Assembly (NCBI RefSeq): GCF_038806765.1
Contig: NZ_CP152389.1
Coordinates: forward strand, 1,922,001-1,986,000
Length of the DNA stretch: 64,000 bases
Origin: Mucilaginibacter sp. CSA2-8R
GTDB taxonomy: Bacteria > Bacteroidota > Bacteroidia > Sphingobacteriales > Sphingobacteriaceae
Reading direction: 5' to 3'
Every line of letters starts with the position of its first letter. Position 1 is the first letter of the stretch. The position numbers and the translations under genes are program-made. Shown one piece after another: positions 25,679 through 35,396 of this stretch. Under the pieces are notes generated by a model, which saw only the letters and a list, made by a program, of their open reading frames with translations, searched no databases and had not been told where the DNA came from.

Positions 25679-27376
25679 ATGTCGAAAAGTATATTTCGGA
25701 AAAAATCTCTCGATAAAATTCTGGCCGATGTACAAAGTGGCTTCGGTGATGGCGAACATTCTGGTTCTCATCTAAAAAAAGAACTGATTACCAAAGATTT
25801 AACCTTAATGGGTATTGCCGCCGTAGTAGGTGCTGGCATATTTTCTACCATTGGTACAGCCTCATTTAACGGCGGTCCGGGTGTTACCATACTCTTCGTG
25901 CTTACGGCTATCACCTGCGGTTTTTCAGCCATGTGTTACGCCGAATTTGCTTCGCGCATCCCTGTTGCCGGCAGTGCTTATACTTATGCCTACGCCTCAT
26001 TCGGCGAATTGATTGCCTGGATTATTGGCTGGGATTTGCTGATGGAATACGCTATTGGCAACATTGCTGTAGCCATATCCTGGAGTGAGTATTTTGTTAA
26101 TCTGCTCGAAGGTTTTCATCTCCATGTGCCCCGTTACCTCACCATGGATTATTTTTCGGCTTATAAAGGGCACGAGCAGTTGCAGCAGTTAACAGCATCC
26201 GGCCATTTAACCGAAATAACCGAACGCATAAAAGCTGAGGCTTTGGCTTGGACAACAGCGCCCAGCATTGGCAGTGTTAAACTGATTGCCAATTTGCCTG
26301 CCCTGTTGATTGTAATATTGATTACTTACCTGGTTTACATAGGCATACGCGAAACTAAAAAGGTAACTAATGCTATGGTAATGCTAAAAATAGGCGTAGT
26401 ATTAGCTGTTATAGTTTTAGGCTTTTTTTATGTTACACCGGCCAACTGGCATCCCTTTTTACCCAATGGTTTTAGTGGGGTAATGAAGGGTGTTTCGGGC
26501 GTGTTCTTTGCTTATATTGGTTTTGATGCTATATCTACCACGGCCGAGGAGTGTAAAGATCCACAACGCGATTTACCACGAGGTATGATTTACTCATTAA
26601 TTATCTGTACCGTTTTATACATCCTGATAGCGCTGGTACTCACCGGCATGGTTAATTATAAAGAGTTACAGGTGGGCGATCCGTTGGCGTTTGTATTTGC
26701 CCGGATAGGTCTTACTAAAATAAGTTATGTAATTTCGATAAGTGCGGTAATTGCAACGGCCAGTGTGTTGTTGATTTTTCAAATGGGGCAGCCGCGTATA
26801 TGGATGAGCATGAGCCGTGATGGCTTGTTGCCAAAAGCGTTTTCGCGTATCCACCCCAAGTTTCAAACGCCGTCATTTTCTACTATCGTAACTGGATTTG
26901 TGGTAGCTATACCTGCGCTGTTTATGAACCTGACCGAAGTAACAGACCTTACCAGTATCGGAACATTATTTGCGTTTGTGCTGGTTTGTGGCGGCGTACT
27001 GCTGTTGCCAAAAACAGAGGCTACACAAGGCCGTTTCAGTATACCTTATATTAACTCCAAGTGGATTGTGCCGATGCTGTTTATTACCGGAATGGTGATA
27101 TTCTGGAAGCCAATGATAGCGATGTTCTCTGCAGAGAATAGCCATGAGCAGTTTCCATTTGCGCTGTTTATCTTGCTATCGGCTACTCTAACGGTACTGG
27201 CGTTTGTAAAAAATTTATCGCTTATCCCGGTATTAGGTTTGTTAAGTTGCTTTTACCTGATGACTGAGCTTGGCTACATTAACTGGCTGCGTTTTCTGAT
27301 CTGGCTGGTTATCGGCTTGGTAGTTTACTTTACTTACGGTTATAAAAACAGCCGCTTGGGTAAAGAAGCGGCTTAA
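25679..27376 (+). CDS. APC-family amino-acid permease (cationic amino acid transporter-like)
   Basis: A 565-residue transporter from the ATG at 25679 (MSKSIFRKKSLDKIL). The first helix carries the substrate-binding GIAAVVGAGIFSTIGTAS; FFAYIGFDAISTTAEECKDPQRDLPRGM is the classical CAT-family segment. About 12-14 helices are seen. A loop of about 60 residues (LHVPRYLTMDYFSAYKGH...) after helix 3 is longer than in short APC members. Imports amino acids, substrate unspecified. Confidence 0.92.
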   Translation: MSKSIFRKKSLDKILADVQSGFGDGEHSGSHLKKELITKDLTLMGIAAVVGAGIFSTIGTASFNGGPGVTILFVLTAITCGFSAMCYAEFASRIPVAGSAYTYAYASFGELIAWIIGWDLLMEYAIGNIAVAISWSEYFVNLLEGFHLHVPRYLTMDYFSAYKGHEQLQQLTASGHLTEITERIKAEALAWTTAPSIGSVKLIANLPALLIVILITYLVYIGIRETKKVTNAMVMLKIGVVLAVIVLGFFYVTPANWHPFLPNGFSGVMKGVSGVFFAYIGFDAISTTAEECKDPQRDLPRGMIYSLIICTVLYILIALVLTGMVNYKELQVGDPLAFVFARIGLTKISYVISISAVIATASVLLIFQMGQPRIWMSMSRDGLLPKAFSRIHPKFQTPSFSTIVTGFVVAIPALFMNLTEVTDLTSIGTLFAFVLVCGGVLLLPKTEATQGRFSIPYINSKWIVPMLFITGMVIFWKPMIAMFSAENSHEQFPFALFILLSATLTVLAFVKNLSLIPVLGLLSCFYLMTELGYINWLRFLIWLVIGLVVYFTYGYKNSRLGKEAA

Positions 27377-27384
27377 ATATTTAC

Positions 27385-27426
27385 TAAAGCTTCGCTCAAT
27401 GTTTATTTAATTTAAGCGGAGCTTTA
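27385..27426. terminator. Terminator between permease and acylase genes
   Basis: TAAAGCTTCGCT and AGCGGAGCTTTA pair (one G-U) around an 18-base AT-rich loop, between two convergent genes. Confidence 0.65.
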
Positions 27427-27466
27427 GCACTTCAATTTTCTTAACCTTTCGCAACTAATACCCCAC

Positions 27467-29683
27467 TTACTTTTCGTTGCCTGGGTGATAGGTCATTTCG
27501 GCGTGTTTTAATACATCGTCTTTGTAAAACAGAACATCTTTAAAATTGCCATCAAGGTACATTTGTGCCTGATCTGTGAAGTTTTTAGACGAAGCATCGA
27601 AAGATTGGCCGCCGGTAATTAATGATTTAGCTTTTACCTTCGGGCCAAACTCTACTGCGGCCATAAAGCTATTACCCGAATAGCCATAACGTTTTTTGGT
27701 GCCTGGCATAGTGCGGCTTACAAAAGAAGGGAGTTGCCCAAAGGTGGAAGCTACCGATGCGGCCGGTAAACTGGGCAGCTGGTCGTTAAAACTGATGCCA
27801 TCAGTTGGGCGCTGGTAGCGGTTAATTTCGCCCCAGGCTATATCCCACTTGCCGTAGTGCAAAATAAGGTCATTGATACTTTGCTTCAACAAATCAAGTT
27901 GCTCGGCAGGGGTGATGCTTTGCAAAAGTCTACTTACACGCTCGGTTTGGAATGTGCCTTCTTCTGACGATGAGGGTCGGGGCAATAAACCGAACAAACG
28001 CGTGCCGTACTCCACGGCCAACGAGGTAGCTACTGAGTTTATAGCTGCACGGCGGTCCCACTGTTGCAATGTGTTGATGGGGGCTGACAACCTGTTTTTT
28101 AACTCGCTGTTGGTACTCTCCTGGTAAGCTTTAAACAGAGGCGGAAGTAGTACATCAAAAGCAGCCAGGTAGCGGTCATATCCTTTGGCAATCAATTCAT
28201 CCAGGGTAAGCTTCTCGTTGTTGTTTAATATCTTGCTGGCGTTAATGCCACGATAATTCTGCCCATTGGGAGCCATGTAGGCCGGATACAGTTTAGGGTC
28301 GGGGCTGTTTTTACCTGCCGATGCATAGGGCGTAGCGTTACAATTTTGTATCCAACCTCCGGTAGGATTATGTACCTGTACAATTTCATTGAGTAGGTGC
28401 AGTCCCTGCCATTCGGTAGCCGACGTTGAACCATCCACCGGTTGTGTCCAATCTAACTGAGGGTTACGTTTGGGTATAAAATTGCCGTACCAGAAAACGG
28501 TGTTGCCTTTGTCGTCTGCATATACGGTGTTATTGGTGGCGTTCGAAAGCAGGTTCATGGCTTTCATATACTCATTGTAATTATTAGCTTTTGTGATTAA
28601 CCATGACTCGAGCAGGGCATTATAAGAGCGGTTGTTAGCCTTTAACGAGAGCCATTTGCCGCTGCGGCTACCCAATACCGGACCGTGATGAGTGAAGTAG
28701 CCCATCATTTTTATTGGCTCAAGCTGGTTGCCTTTTTTGCAGTATAGCGTTATTGGGCGCTGTAATACCGGTTTTTGTTGCCCGTCATATTCGTAAAACC
28801 AGCTGTTGCCCTTTTTAATAACTTTTTCTTCGTAAGCGTCTGCAACATCGGCATTGCTGCTGGTGTGCATCCAGCCACAATGCGCATTAAACCCCTGGTA
28901 AACAAAAAACTGACCCCAGGTAACTGCGCCATAGGTGTTCAGCCCCTCATCGCTCACCAGTTGCACTTCCGAACGGAAGTAAAAAGGTACGTGCGGGTTA
29001 ATGTACAACATAGCATGGCCCGACGCAGATTTTTGAGGCGAGATGGCAAACCCGTTAGAGCCTATTTCTCGGTCAAATACGTGGTTATGCAAACTGTCTG
29101 TCAGGTCTGTAGGCTTAGTTAAAGCACCCAGCTTTATTTGATTAGTGCTGCCGTAAAACTGGCGGGTTTCATTTAAGGTGATGCCGCCGGTAATGGTTGC
29201 AGCTACACTGCCATCAGTAAACATTAAGGCATACCAAGGCTCAAAATGTTTAAGTACGAGTGGCTGGGTTTGCGGATGTTTGTACAGGTAATAGTTAACC
29301 CCGTCAGCAAAAGCATCCATCAGCTTTTTGAACCACACCGGGCTGTTTTTATATTCTTTAATAGCCTCCGTACTGTCGGCAATCAATTGAAGTTGCAAAT
29401 CGGTATATAAATTGCTTTCGCCATCCACCTCAGCTTGTTTGCCCAATTGGTACAGGTAATTGCGCTCAACACCTTTAAAGTTTTCTTCGCACTGTGCATA
29501 CATCAGCCCGAATACAGCATCGGCATCTGTTTTGCCGTAAATATGGGGCACACCCCAGTTATCACGAATAATTGTCACTTTTTGCGCTTGTGCCTCACAC
29601 CGTTTAACGGCTTGCGGAGATAGTTTTTGGGCAATAGCGGCAATCGGCAAACTTAGCAATAAGGCGAGTAGCTGTTTTTTCAT
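27467..29683 (-). CDS. Penicillin acylase-family (Ntn) hydrolase, exported
   Basis: A 738-residue exported acylase with a signal peptide (KKQLLALLLSLPIAAIAQ). The N-terminal alpha-chain has VTIIRDNWGVPHIYGKTDADAVFG. Self-cleavage should expose Ser209 in REIGSNGFAIS as the N-terminal nucleophile, followed by YINPHVPF. Further family marks are VTWGQFFVYQGFNAHCGWMHTSS, GFVYADDKGN-like TVYADDKGNTVFWYGNFIPKR and the C-terminal ITGGQSFDASSKNFTDQ. Such enzymes cleave acyl-amides, for example acyl-homoserine lactones or N-acyl amino acids; substrate unknown. Single gene. Confidence 0.9.
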   Translation of the reverse strand: MKKQLLALLLSLPIAAIAQKLSPQAVKRCEAQAQKVTIIRDNWGVPHIYGKTDADAVFGLMYAQCEENFKGVERNYLYQLGKQAEVDGESNLYTDLQLQLIADSTEAIKEYKNSPVWFKKLMDAFADGVNYYLYKHPQTQPLVLKHFEPWYALMFTDGSVAATITGGITLNETRQFYGSTNQIKLGALTKPTDLTDSLHNHVFDREIGSNGFAISPQKSASGHAMLYINPHVPFYFRSEVQLVSDEGLNTYGAVTWGQFFVYQGFNAHCGWMHTSSNADVADAYEEKVIKKGNSWFYEYDGQQKPVLQRPITLYCKKGNQLEPIKMMGYFTHHGPVLGSRSGKWLSLKANNRSYNALLESWLITKANNYNEYMKAMNLLSNATNNTVYADDKGNTVFWYGNFIPKRNPQLDWTQPVDGSTSATEWQGLHLLNEIVQVHNPTGGWIQNCNATPYASAGKNSPDPKLYPAYMAPNGQNYRGINASKILNNNEKLTLDELIAKGYDRYLAAFDVLLPPLFKAYQESTNSELKNRLSAPINTLQQWDRRAAINSVATSLAVEYGTRLFGLLPRPSSSEEGTFQTERVSRLLQSITPAEQLDLLKQSINDLILHYGKWDIAWGEINRYQRPTDGISFNDQLPSLPAASVASTFGQLPSFVSRTMPGTKKRYGYSGNSFMAAVEFGPKVKAKSLITGGQSFDASSKNFTDQAQMYLDGNFKDVLFYKDDVLKHAEMTYHPGNEK

Positions 29684-29795
29684 AAAACGGGCATTTTACT
29701 GTTGAAAGTTAATAAAATTTACACGTTGCCCATGCTTGTAACAGTAATGTTCTATCATTGCCAACACAAACTATTTTAATAATTTGCTTTAACAT

Positions 29796-30947
29796 ATGCT
29801 TCGTTTAATCATCATAGTTACTCTACTATTAGCTTCGTTACTTACCGTTTTTAAAGCGCCTACCTATCATTTATGGTTGCTGGCTGTTTTGGTGGGCGAG
29901 TACGGCATTTTATTTATAAGCATTACGCTATTAGCACTCTTAGCTGGCTTTTTGCCGGGGCGATACGCATGGCAGGGTACAGTGTTAGGCACGATTGCTA
30001 TTGCACTGTATTTATATCCCATGGTTAGCGCTTATTTAATTGGCAGAAACTTGGATGGAGATATAAGCCACGCCTTTCCAAAAAGTCAACATACGCTAAG
30101 CCAATCTTCGTCAACACCTTTCAGTTTTGCCAGGCTGTTTCACCAAGATCCTGAACAAACTCAATTTAAAACATTTACCTACGCCTCGTACGCCGATACC
30201 AGTTTAACGCTCGATTACTACCGGGCTGCTGTAAAAGGTAAACGCCCCTGCGTGGTGGTTATCCATGGTGGGTCGTGGAGTAGTGGAGACAGCAGGCAAT
30301 TGCCGGAATTGAACACAGTGTTGAGCCGGGCCGGTTACCAGGTAGTAAGCATTAATTATCGTTTGTCGCCCAAATGGCAAAGCCCGGCGCCATTGCAGGA
30401 TGTGGCTGCAGCTTTGACTTATTTACATCAACATGCTGAAGATTTGCAGATAAACACCACCAAAATTGTTTTATTGGGCCGATCGGCAGGGGCACAGATC
30501 GCTTTGCTGGCCGCTTACACTTTAAAGCAGCAAGGCATTAAAGGTGTCATTGATTTTTATGGCCCTGCCGATATGGTTTGGGGATATAGCCTGCCAGCCT
30601 CAAAACTGGTGATGGACTCGCGCCGGGTGATGTCTGATTATTTAGGTGGTTTTTATCCCAAAGTGCCAAAGCAGTATGCAGAAAGTTCGCCTATTGAGTT
30701 TGTAAACCGGCAGACTGTGCCTACGCTCATGATTCATGGCGCTAATGATGTGCTGGTAGCCTATGGGCACAGCGAAAGGCTACGCCATAAACTTACTCAA
30801 AACCAGGTGCCGTTTTACTGGCTTAAATTGCCGTGGGCAACGCATGGATTCGACTATCATTTAAACGGTCCGGGAGGGCAGTTATCTACCTATACCGTAC
30901 TACGGTTTTTGACAAGCGTTTTGCCTGATAATAGCAGCTTAAATTGA
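29796..30947 (+). CDS. Membrane-anchored alpha/beta hydrolase
   Basis: A 383-residue protein. Three hydrophobic helices occupy residues 1-85 (LRLIIIVTLLLASLLTVF, YGILFISITLLALLAGF, VLGTIAIALYLYPMVSAYLI). An alpha/beta hydrolase domain follows with the oxyanion HGGSW (about 155), nucleophile GRSAGAQ (about 229), acid in HGANDVLVAYGHS and histidine in WATHGFD (about 351). This is the esterase/lipase-type HGG family. The active site presumably faces the periplasm. No operon partner. Confidence 0.88.
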   Translation: MLRLIIIVTLLLASLLTVFKAPTYHLWLLAVLVGEYGILFISITLLALLAGFLPGRYAWQGTVLGTIAIALYLYPMVSAYLIGRNLDGDISHAFPKSQHTLSQSSSTPFSFARLFHQDPEQTQFKTFTYASYADTSLTLDYYRAAVKGKRPCVVVIHGGSWSSGDSRQLPELNTVLSRAGYQVVSINYRLSPKWQSPAPLQDVAAALTYLHQHAEDLQINTTKIVLLGRSAGAQIALLAAYTLKQQGIKGVIDFYGPADMVWGYSLPASKLVMDSRRVMSDYLGGFYPKVPKQYAESSPIEFVNRQTVPTLMIHGANDVLVAYGHSERLRHKLTQNQVPFYWLKLPWATHGFDYHLNGPGGQLSTYTVLRFLTSVLPDNSSLN

Positions 30948-31007
30948 CCGGTGTCACAAACAAAATCGAGGTTTCTCTTATTCATTGAGATATAAAATTC
31001 AAGCGTC

Positions 31008-31532
31008 ATGAAATTTGCATTCATATTTGGAACTAATATCTTTTTAAGTACTGAAAATAAAGTAAGTTATGCCGATGCAGATACTCGCATCCCATTCCTG
31101 ACCGTATTGTCGTACTATAAGTCTAACAACAATAATCATTCGGATAACCACTTGGTTATTGATTTGAATATTGCCACCTCGAGCGATGAGGCTATTGTTT
31201 GGCATGGTGGTCAGTTTGAAGGTAACTCACCTGTTCAGGTAACAACCGACGAAAATTCAATCAGATTATTTAGGGATGGGCATGAGGAGCCAGTGTTTTT
31301 TATACGTCAGCTAACCGACGATGATATTTCGGGTCTGTCTAGCCATATTGTAAATGAGGTGGAAGCACAGCAACCATTAGCCGTGTTTAAAATCAGTGGC
31401 GACTTTAGAGTTGGAGGCCACCGCATCATTATAGATAACGAAAAGCTGTTTGTAAACGGCGATGACTTTGCCAACGGAGTAACTAACTCCAAACAGGACG
31501 CTGCCCTTACACCATATGGTGTGTTATCATAA
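31008..31532 (+). CDS. Protein of unknown function
   Basis: A 174-residue, acidic, Asn/Asp-rich protein with no signal peptide or membrane segment. The N-terminus KFAFIFGTNIFLS is hydrophobic but short. The C-terminal half (SGDFRVGGHRIIIDNEKLFVNGDDFANGV) resembles a small beta-repeat. I do not recognise a family. Codon use and a normal start make it a credible gene. It stands alone between a hydrolase gene and a convergent SDR gene. Confidence 0.6.
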   Translation: MKFAFIFGTNIFLSTENKVSYADADTRIPFLTVLSYYKSNNNNHSDNHLVIDLNIATSSDEAIVWHGGQFEGNSPVQVTTDENSIRLFRDGHEEPVFFIRQLTDDDISGLSSHIVNEVEAQQPLAVFKISGDFRVGGHRIIIDNEKLFVNGDDFANGVTNSKQDAALTPYGVLS

Positions 31533-31584
31533 AATAAAGCTATTGTAATTAACCAAAGGTTAATTTGGTTTAAATAGTCGTTAC

Positions 31585-32352
31585 TTAGGTGCGTAAGTAT
31601 GATGCGCCATTAATGTCAATAATACCCGAAGAGGTAAACTCAAAGCCAGGAGAGGCATAAACTGCTGCCAGGCGTGCTACCTCTTCGGTTGTTGCAACCC
31701 TGTTAAATGGGCTTTGCTTTTTAATAGCATCGCCTTTTGTTCCTTTTAAAGCTTGGGAAGTCATATCAGTTTCTACAAAACCAGGTGCAATTACATGTAC
31801 GCTTACTTTTTGAGGGGCTAAGCTTACCGCTAATGATTGGCTCATGGCGTTCAGGCCTGCTTTGCTGGCGGCATAAGCCGGGTGGTCCGGCTCGCCTCTG
31901 AAAGCGCCCCGCGACGAGATATTAATTATTTTGCCACCACCTTTTTTACCCATATGTCTTGAAGCAAAATAGCAAAGGTTGGCTACACCGTTAAGGTTAG
32001 TGTTTATGGTTTCTTCCCAGTTATGCTGCCAGGTTTCGTAACTTACATCGTTGATTTTGTGCTCCAGGTAAATACCCGCGTTATTAATCAGCACATCCAG
32101 GCGCGAATACTTAAGCAGCATTTTTTCATAAAAACGTGCTACATGCGTAGGTTTACTTTGGTCTAATTGAAAAACGGAATGCTTACCTTTTCCGCCCAGG
32201 TTATCCAGTGTTTGTTCTGCTTCGGTTAAGTTGTTTACGTAAGTAATTATAACGTTAGCGTTGAGCGAAGCAAACAACTGAGCGCAAGCTTTGCCTATGC
32301 CGCGGGAGCCGCCGGTAATGAGTACTGTTTTACCTGGGAAATCAATTAGCAT
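31585..32352 (-). CDS. Short-chain dehydrogenase/reductase (FabG-like)
   Basis: A 255-residue SDR with Rossmann motif TGGSRGIG (about 14-21), NNAGIY (about 89-94), and the catalytic Ser-Tyr-Lys in NISSRGAFRGEPDHPAYAASKAG (Tyr and Lys about 160 and 164). VHVIAPGFVETDMTSQ and the C-terminal GIIDINGASYLRT are typical. It catalyses NAD(P)H-dependent carbonyl/alcohol interconversion. Transcribed in the same direction as the Mla operon but 103 bases downstream, so co-transcription is not certain. Confidence 0.9.
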   Translation of the reverse strand: MLIDFPGKTVLITGGSRGIGKACAQLFASLNANVIITYVNNLTEAEQTLDNLGGKGKHSVFQLDQSKPTHVARFYEKMLLKYSRLDVLINNAGIYLEHKINDVSYETWQHNWEETINTNLNGVANLCYFASRHMGKKGGGKIINISSRGAFRGEPDHPAYAASKAGLNAMSQSLAVSLAPQKVSVHVIAPGFVETDMTSQALKGTKGDAIKKQSPFNRVATTEEVARLAAVYASPGFEFTSSGIIDINGASYLRT

Positions 32353-32454
32353 GTTGTAGCAGTAAAATCGTATTTAACTAAGGAGCAATTTCCTGCTTAT
32401 ACGTATACTACACCAACAAGTTATAAAGTTGCCCTTTAACAGACAAGACGGAAG

Positions 32455-33450
32455 CTATTGATTTTGTTTGATTTCGGTCGGTTTTTGAGCTTCTTTTTCG
32501 CGCTTCTTAAAAAATCCTCGCAGCAGGAAATTATGTTGCACTGCTTCGAGGTCATCATTCAATTTTATTGAACTTTGATTTAAATAATTTAATGTACTTT
32601 TTAATTGTAATGCGCTATTTTGATCATTTAAAAGCACTCCTAACGCGTTGTCGGTAGTATTTAATTTACCGCTGGCCCTGTTCATGTTATCTGTCAAAAT
32701 GCCGGCTTTTTCAGTTGCTTGTTGTAACTGATTAGCTGATTGCTGCAATTTCGCAAACACGGCTGTGTCAGTCAGCATCTTGTCTGCAAGGCCGCCTTTG
32801 GTGTTAATTTTAGTGCTAAAGGTTTTTAATTCATCTGCCATAGCCGAAGTACGTGCAGTAGTGTTCTGCAGGTTCTGCACTACAGCTTTAAACTGCAATG
32901 CCAGATTAGAGTCGGCCAATAACGTGCCAGCTAGACCTTTGCCCTCAACCATTTTTTTGCTCAGCGTTTTGAAATCAGAAGTAATATCCAATAAGTTTTG
33001 GTTGTTTTTTTGGAAGGTTTTCATGATGTCATCAGTAGACAACATGCCTTTAGAGTTTAACATATCACCGTCCTGAACTACCGGCGATGCAGGGTTACCG
33101 CCTTCAATGGTAATGATTTTATTACCAATAAAGCCTTCAGAACCAATGCTGGCAACAGCATCCTTATGAATGTATTGCTGGATAGCCTGGTCTACATTAA
33201 ATTCAACGTCTACCTGATTAATGCCGGTAAATTTAATGCCTTTAATTGTGCCTACCTTAACGCCCGAAAACCAAACGTTGTTACCTTTTATCAAACCTGA
33301 TACGTTGTCAAAACGGGCTTGCAAATGCACACCTTTCGAAAAGCTTTTTTGCTGGTTACCCAGCGTAAATATTGCAATCACAAATATCAGCAAGCCTACG
33401 GCGATGAAAAGGCCTACCCAAAAAGCGGTTTTATTTTCTTTAAGATCCAT
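32455..33450 (-). CDS. mlaD: MlaD-family substrate-binding protein
   Basis: A 331-residue protein with one N-terminal transmembrane helix (AFWVGLFIAVGLLIFVIAIFTLG) and an MCE domain (KGVHLQARFDNVSGLIKGNNVWFSGVKVGTIKGIKF, about 39-115). A long helical tail, rich in coiled-coil-like heptads, follows (about 140-310). It forms the periplasmic lipid-binding part of the Mla transporter. The gene follows the ATPase gene by 4 bases. Confidence 0.88.
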   Translation of the reverse strand: MDLKENKTAFWVGLFIAVGLLIFVIAIFTLGNQQKSFSKGVHLQARFDNVSGLIKGNNVWFSGVKVGTIKGIKFTGINQVDVEFNVDQAIQQYIHKDAVASIGSEGFIGNKIITIEGGNPASPVVQDGDMLNSKGMLSTDDIMKTFQKNNQNLLDITSDFKTLSKKMVEGKGLAGTLLADSNLALQFKAVVQNLQNTTARTSAMADELKTFSTKINTKGGLADKMLTDTAVFAKLQQSANQLQQATEKAGILTDNMNRASGKLNTTDNALGVLLNDQNSALQLKSTLNYLNQSSIKLNDDLEAVQHNFLLRGFFKKREKEAQKPTEIKQNQ

Positions 33451-33454
33451 TATC

Positions 33455-34228
33455 TTAGTTGATGAAATTATAGTCGTAAAATTGTTTAACTCTTACATCG
33501 TCACCTTCAAACACTTCGTCAAAAGTGCCCTGACGCTGGAACTGACCGTCGAGCAGCATAGCTACCCGGTCGCCGGTGGTTTTAGCACAGGTCAAGTCGT
33601 GAGTTATAATAATTGATGATGTATTAAAGCGTTCCTGTACGCGGTTAATTAAGTTGTTTATTTCCATCGATGTGATGGGGTCCAGTCCGGCTGTTGGCTC
33701 ATCATACAGCATAATCTCCGGGCGTAAAATGAGTGTACGGGCAATACCGATACGCTTACGCTGACCGCCAGATAGCTCAGAAGGCATCTGGTTAATAGTC
33801 TGGCCTAGGCCTACAGCCTCCAGTACACGCTCAACCATCTCATTAATCTCTTTTCGCCTCAGCGATTTTTGATTACGCACCAGCGGAAACTCCAGGTTCT
33901 TACGCACCGTCATACTATCGTACAAGGCACTATTCTGAAACGAGAAGCCAATACGGGTACGCAATTGCTGCAAATCCTGCGGTGTAATGGTAGTTACTTC
34001 ATTGCCCAATACATTTACGGTGCCGGAATCGGCTTTAAGCAAACCTGATATGATTTTGATAAGCACCGATTTGCCCGTACCAGAGCGGCCCAGTACTACC
34101 AGGTTTTCCTTGCGAAACAAATCCAGGTCGATGCCGCGCAATACGTGGTAGTCGCCGAAAGATTTGGTAAGGCCCTTGATGCTGATTACCTTCTCGTTAT
34201 AATCTATGGATTGTGGTTGTTTTTCCAT
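33455..34228 (-). CDS. mlaF: MlaF-type ABC transporter ATPase
   Basis: A 257-residue ABC ATPase with Walker A LGRSGTGKSVL, signature LSGGQRKRIGIART, Walker B ILRPEIMLYDEPTAG and the switch His in IITHDL. It resembles MlaF/Ttg2A, which energises lipid movement between membranes. It is the middle gene of the MlaE-MlaF-MlaD operon, with gaps of 13 and 4 bases. Confidence 0.93.
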   Translation of the reverse strand: MEKQPQSIDYNEKVISIKGLTKSFGDYHVLRGIDLDLFRKENLVVLGRSGTGKSVLIKIISGLLKADSGTVNVLGNEVTTITPQDLQQLRTRIGFSFQNSALYDSMTVRKNLEFPLVRNQKSLRRKEINEMVERVLEAVGLGQTINQMPSELSGGQRKRIGIARTLILRPEIMLYDEPTAGLDPITSMEINNLINRVQERFNTSSIIITHDLTCAKTTGDRVAMLLDGQFQRQGTFDEVFEGDDVRVKQFYDYNFIN

Positions 34229-34241
34229 ATCAATATCTCGT

Positions 34242-35051
34242 TTAACGGAACCAGCCGGTTATTTGTACAATAATTACTTCCTCAATAAATACCAGAAACA
34301 TAGCCGTTACTACTGCAGAGTTAGCTGCTTTACCAACACCCGCCGTACCACTTGATGAGTTCCAACCTTTGTAGCTGCCTACTATACCAATAGTAAAGCC
34401 AAAAATAGTGGACTTAATAAGCGAGGATTCAAAATCGATAAATCCTAAAGGTTGAAAAAACTGCTGTATATAAGTGCTGAAGCTGGTGCCTTCGTTAACT
34501 GCTACGTTAAGATAACCGCCCAACATAGCTATTAAGCCGTTGTATATAGCCAAGATTGGAATACTGATAGTAGTAGCCAGGGTGCGTATACAAACGAGGT
34601 ATTTAAAAGGGTGAGTGCCCGACACTTCCATAGCGTCTATTTGCTCTGTTACCCGCATGGAGCCAATCTCGGCACCAATACTCGAACCAACACGCCCTGC
34701 ACTAATTAACGCAGTAACCAAAGGGGCCAGTGCACGCATTAGCGCAATTGATACCAGTGAGGGTATCCAAGAGGTGGCCCCAAATTGTAATAATGACGGG
34801 CGCGATTGTTTAGTAAATATCAAGCCAACAATAAAGCCGGTAACGGTAATTAATAATAACGAGCGTACGCCTATTTCCCAGGTTTGCTTAATCAATTCTC
34901 TGAACTCGTACGGCGGAACAAAGGCTTCTTTAAAGAAACGCGCAATAAAGGCGAAAACATCATATACGTCTACAAAAAATTGTGTAAAGCGTTTACCAAT
35001 AGATGGGCCTGCCGTAGCTGCCGGTGCTGTTGTGCTGTTTTGAGTATCCAT
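34242..35051 (-). CDS. mlaE: MlaE-type ABC transporter permease
   Basis: A 269-residue MlaE family permease, with the conserved stretch GRVGSSIGAEIGSMRVTEQIDAMEVSGTHPFKYLVCIR and KSTIFGFTIGIVGSYKGWNSSSGTAGVGKAANSAVV. About five to six membrane helices. It is the first gene of the Mla operon, needed for outer-membrane lipid asymmetry. The N-terminus has an Ala/Thr-rich soluble start (NSTTAPAATAGPSIG). Confidence 0.93.
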   Translation of the reverse strand: MDTQNSTTAPAATAGPSIGKRFTQFFVDVYDVFAFIARFFKEAFVPPYEFRELIKQTWEIGVRSLLLITVTGFIVGLIFTKQSRPSLLQFGATSWIPSLVSIALMRALAPLVTALISAGRVGSSIGAEIGSMRVTEQIDAMEVSGTHPFKYLVCIRTLATTISIPILAIYNGLIAMLGGYLNVAVNEGTSFSTYIQQFFQPLGFIDFESSLIKSTIFGFTIGIVGSYKGWNSSSGTAGVGKAANSAVVTAMFLVFIEEVIIVQITGWFR

Positions 35052-35396
35052 TAATAAGCCTGTAAAATTACAGCATATTTTTTAGTAACCGCCATTTGTG
35101 TATAAACTTAAGCAGGTAGTTTGTAAATCGTATGTAAAAACAATGCGCTTATGCAAGTTGCAACATCAACACCAAAAGCTGTTGCTGGTTTGGTGCAAAC
35201 TTACCTATTCTAAAACAATTTGCTCTAACGTTGAGAAAGTGACAAAAGCTTGAAGCACGTTTTAATAAATGTGCATTAAACATTTATTGTGAATGATGTT
35301 TTTTTTACACATTTTAGGCCCGACTGACTGCGGCTTGTACCAAAAGTTAAAACACACTGTTGCAGCTGGTTGTAAACATTAAACCAATAAACCGTT
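35052..35396. other. Divergent intergenic region
   Basis: About 345 bases between mlaE and the aldose epimerase gene. It must contain both divergent promoters. CAAACTTA at 35196-35203 is a possible leftward -7 box, far from mlaE. TGCAAGTTGCA at 35152-35162 is a 5-1-5 inverted repeat. No gene is visible; the start of a frame at 35276-35626 on the minus strand is a shadow. Confidence 0.5.
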
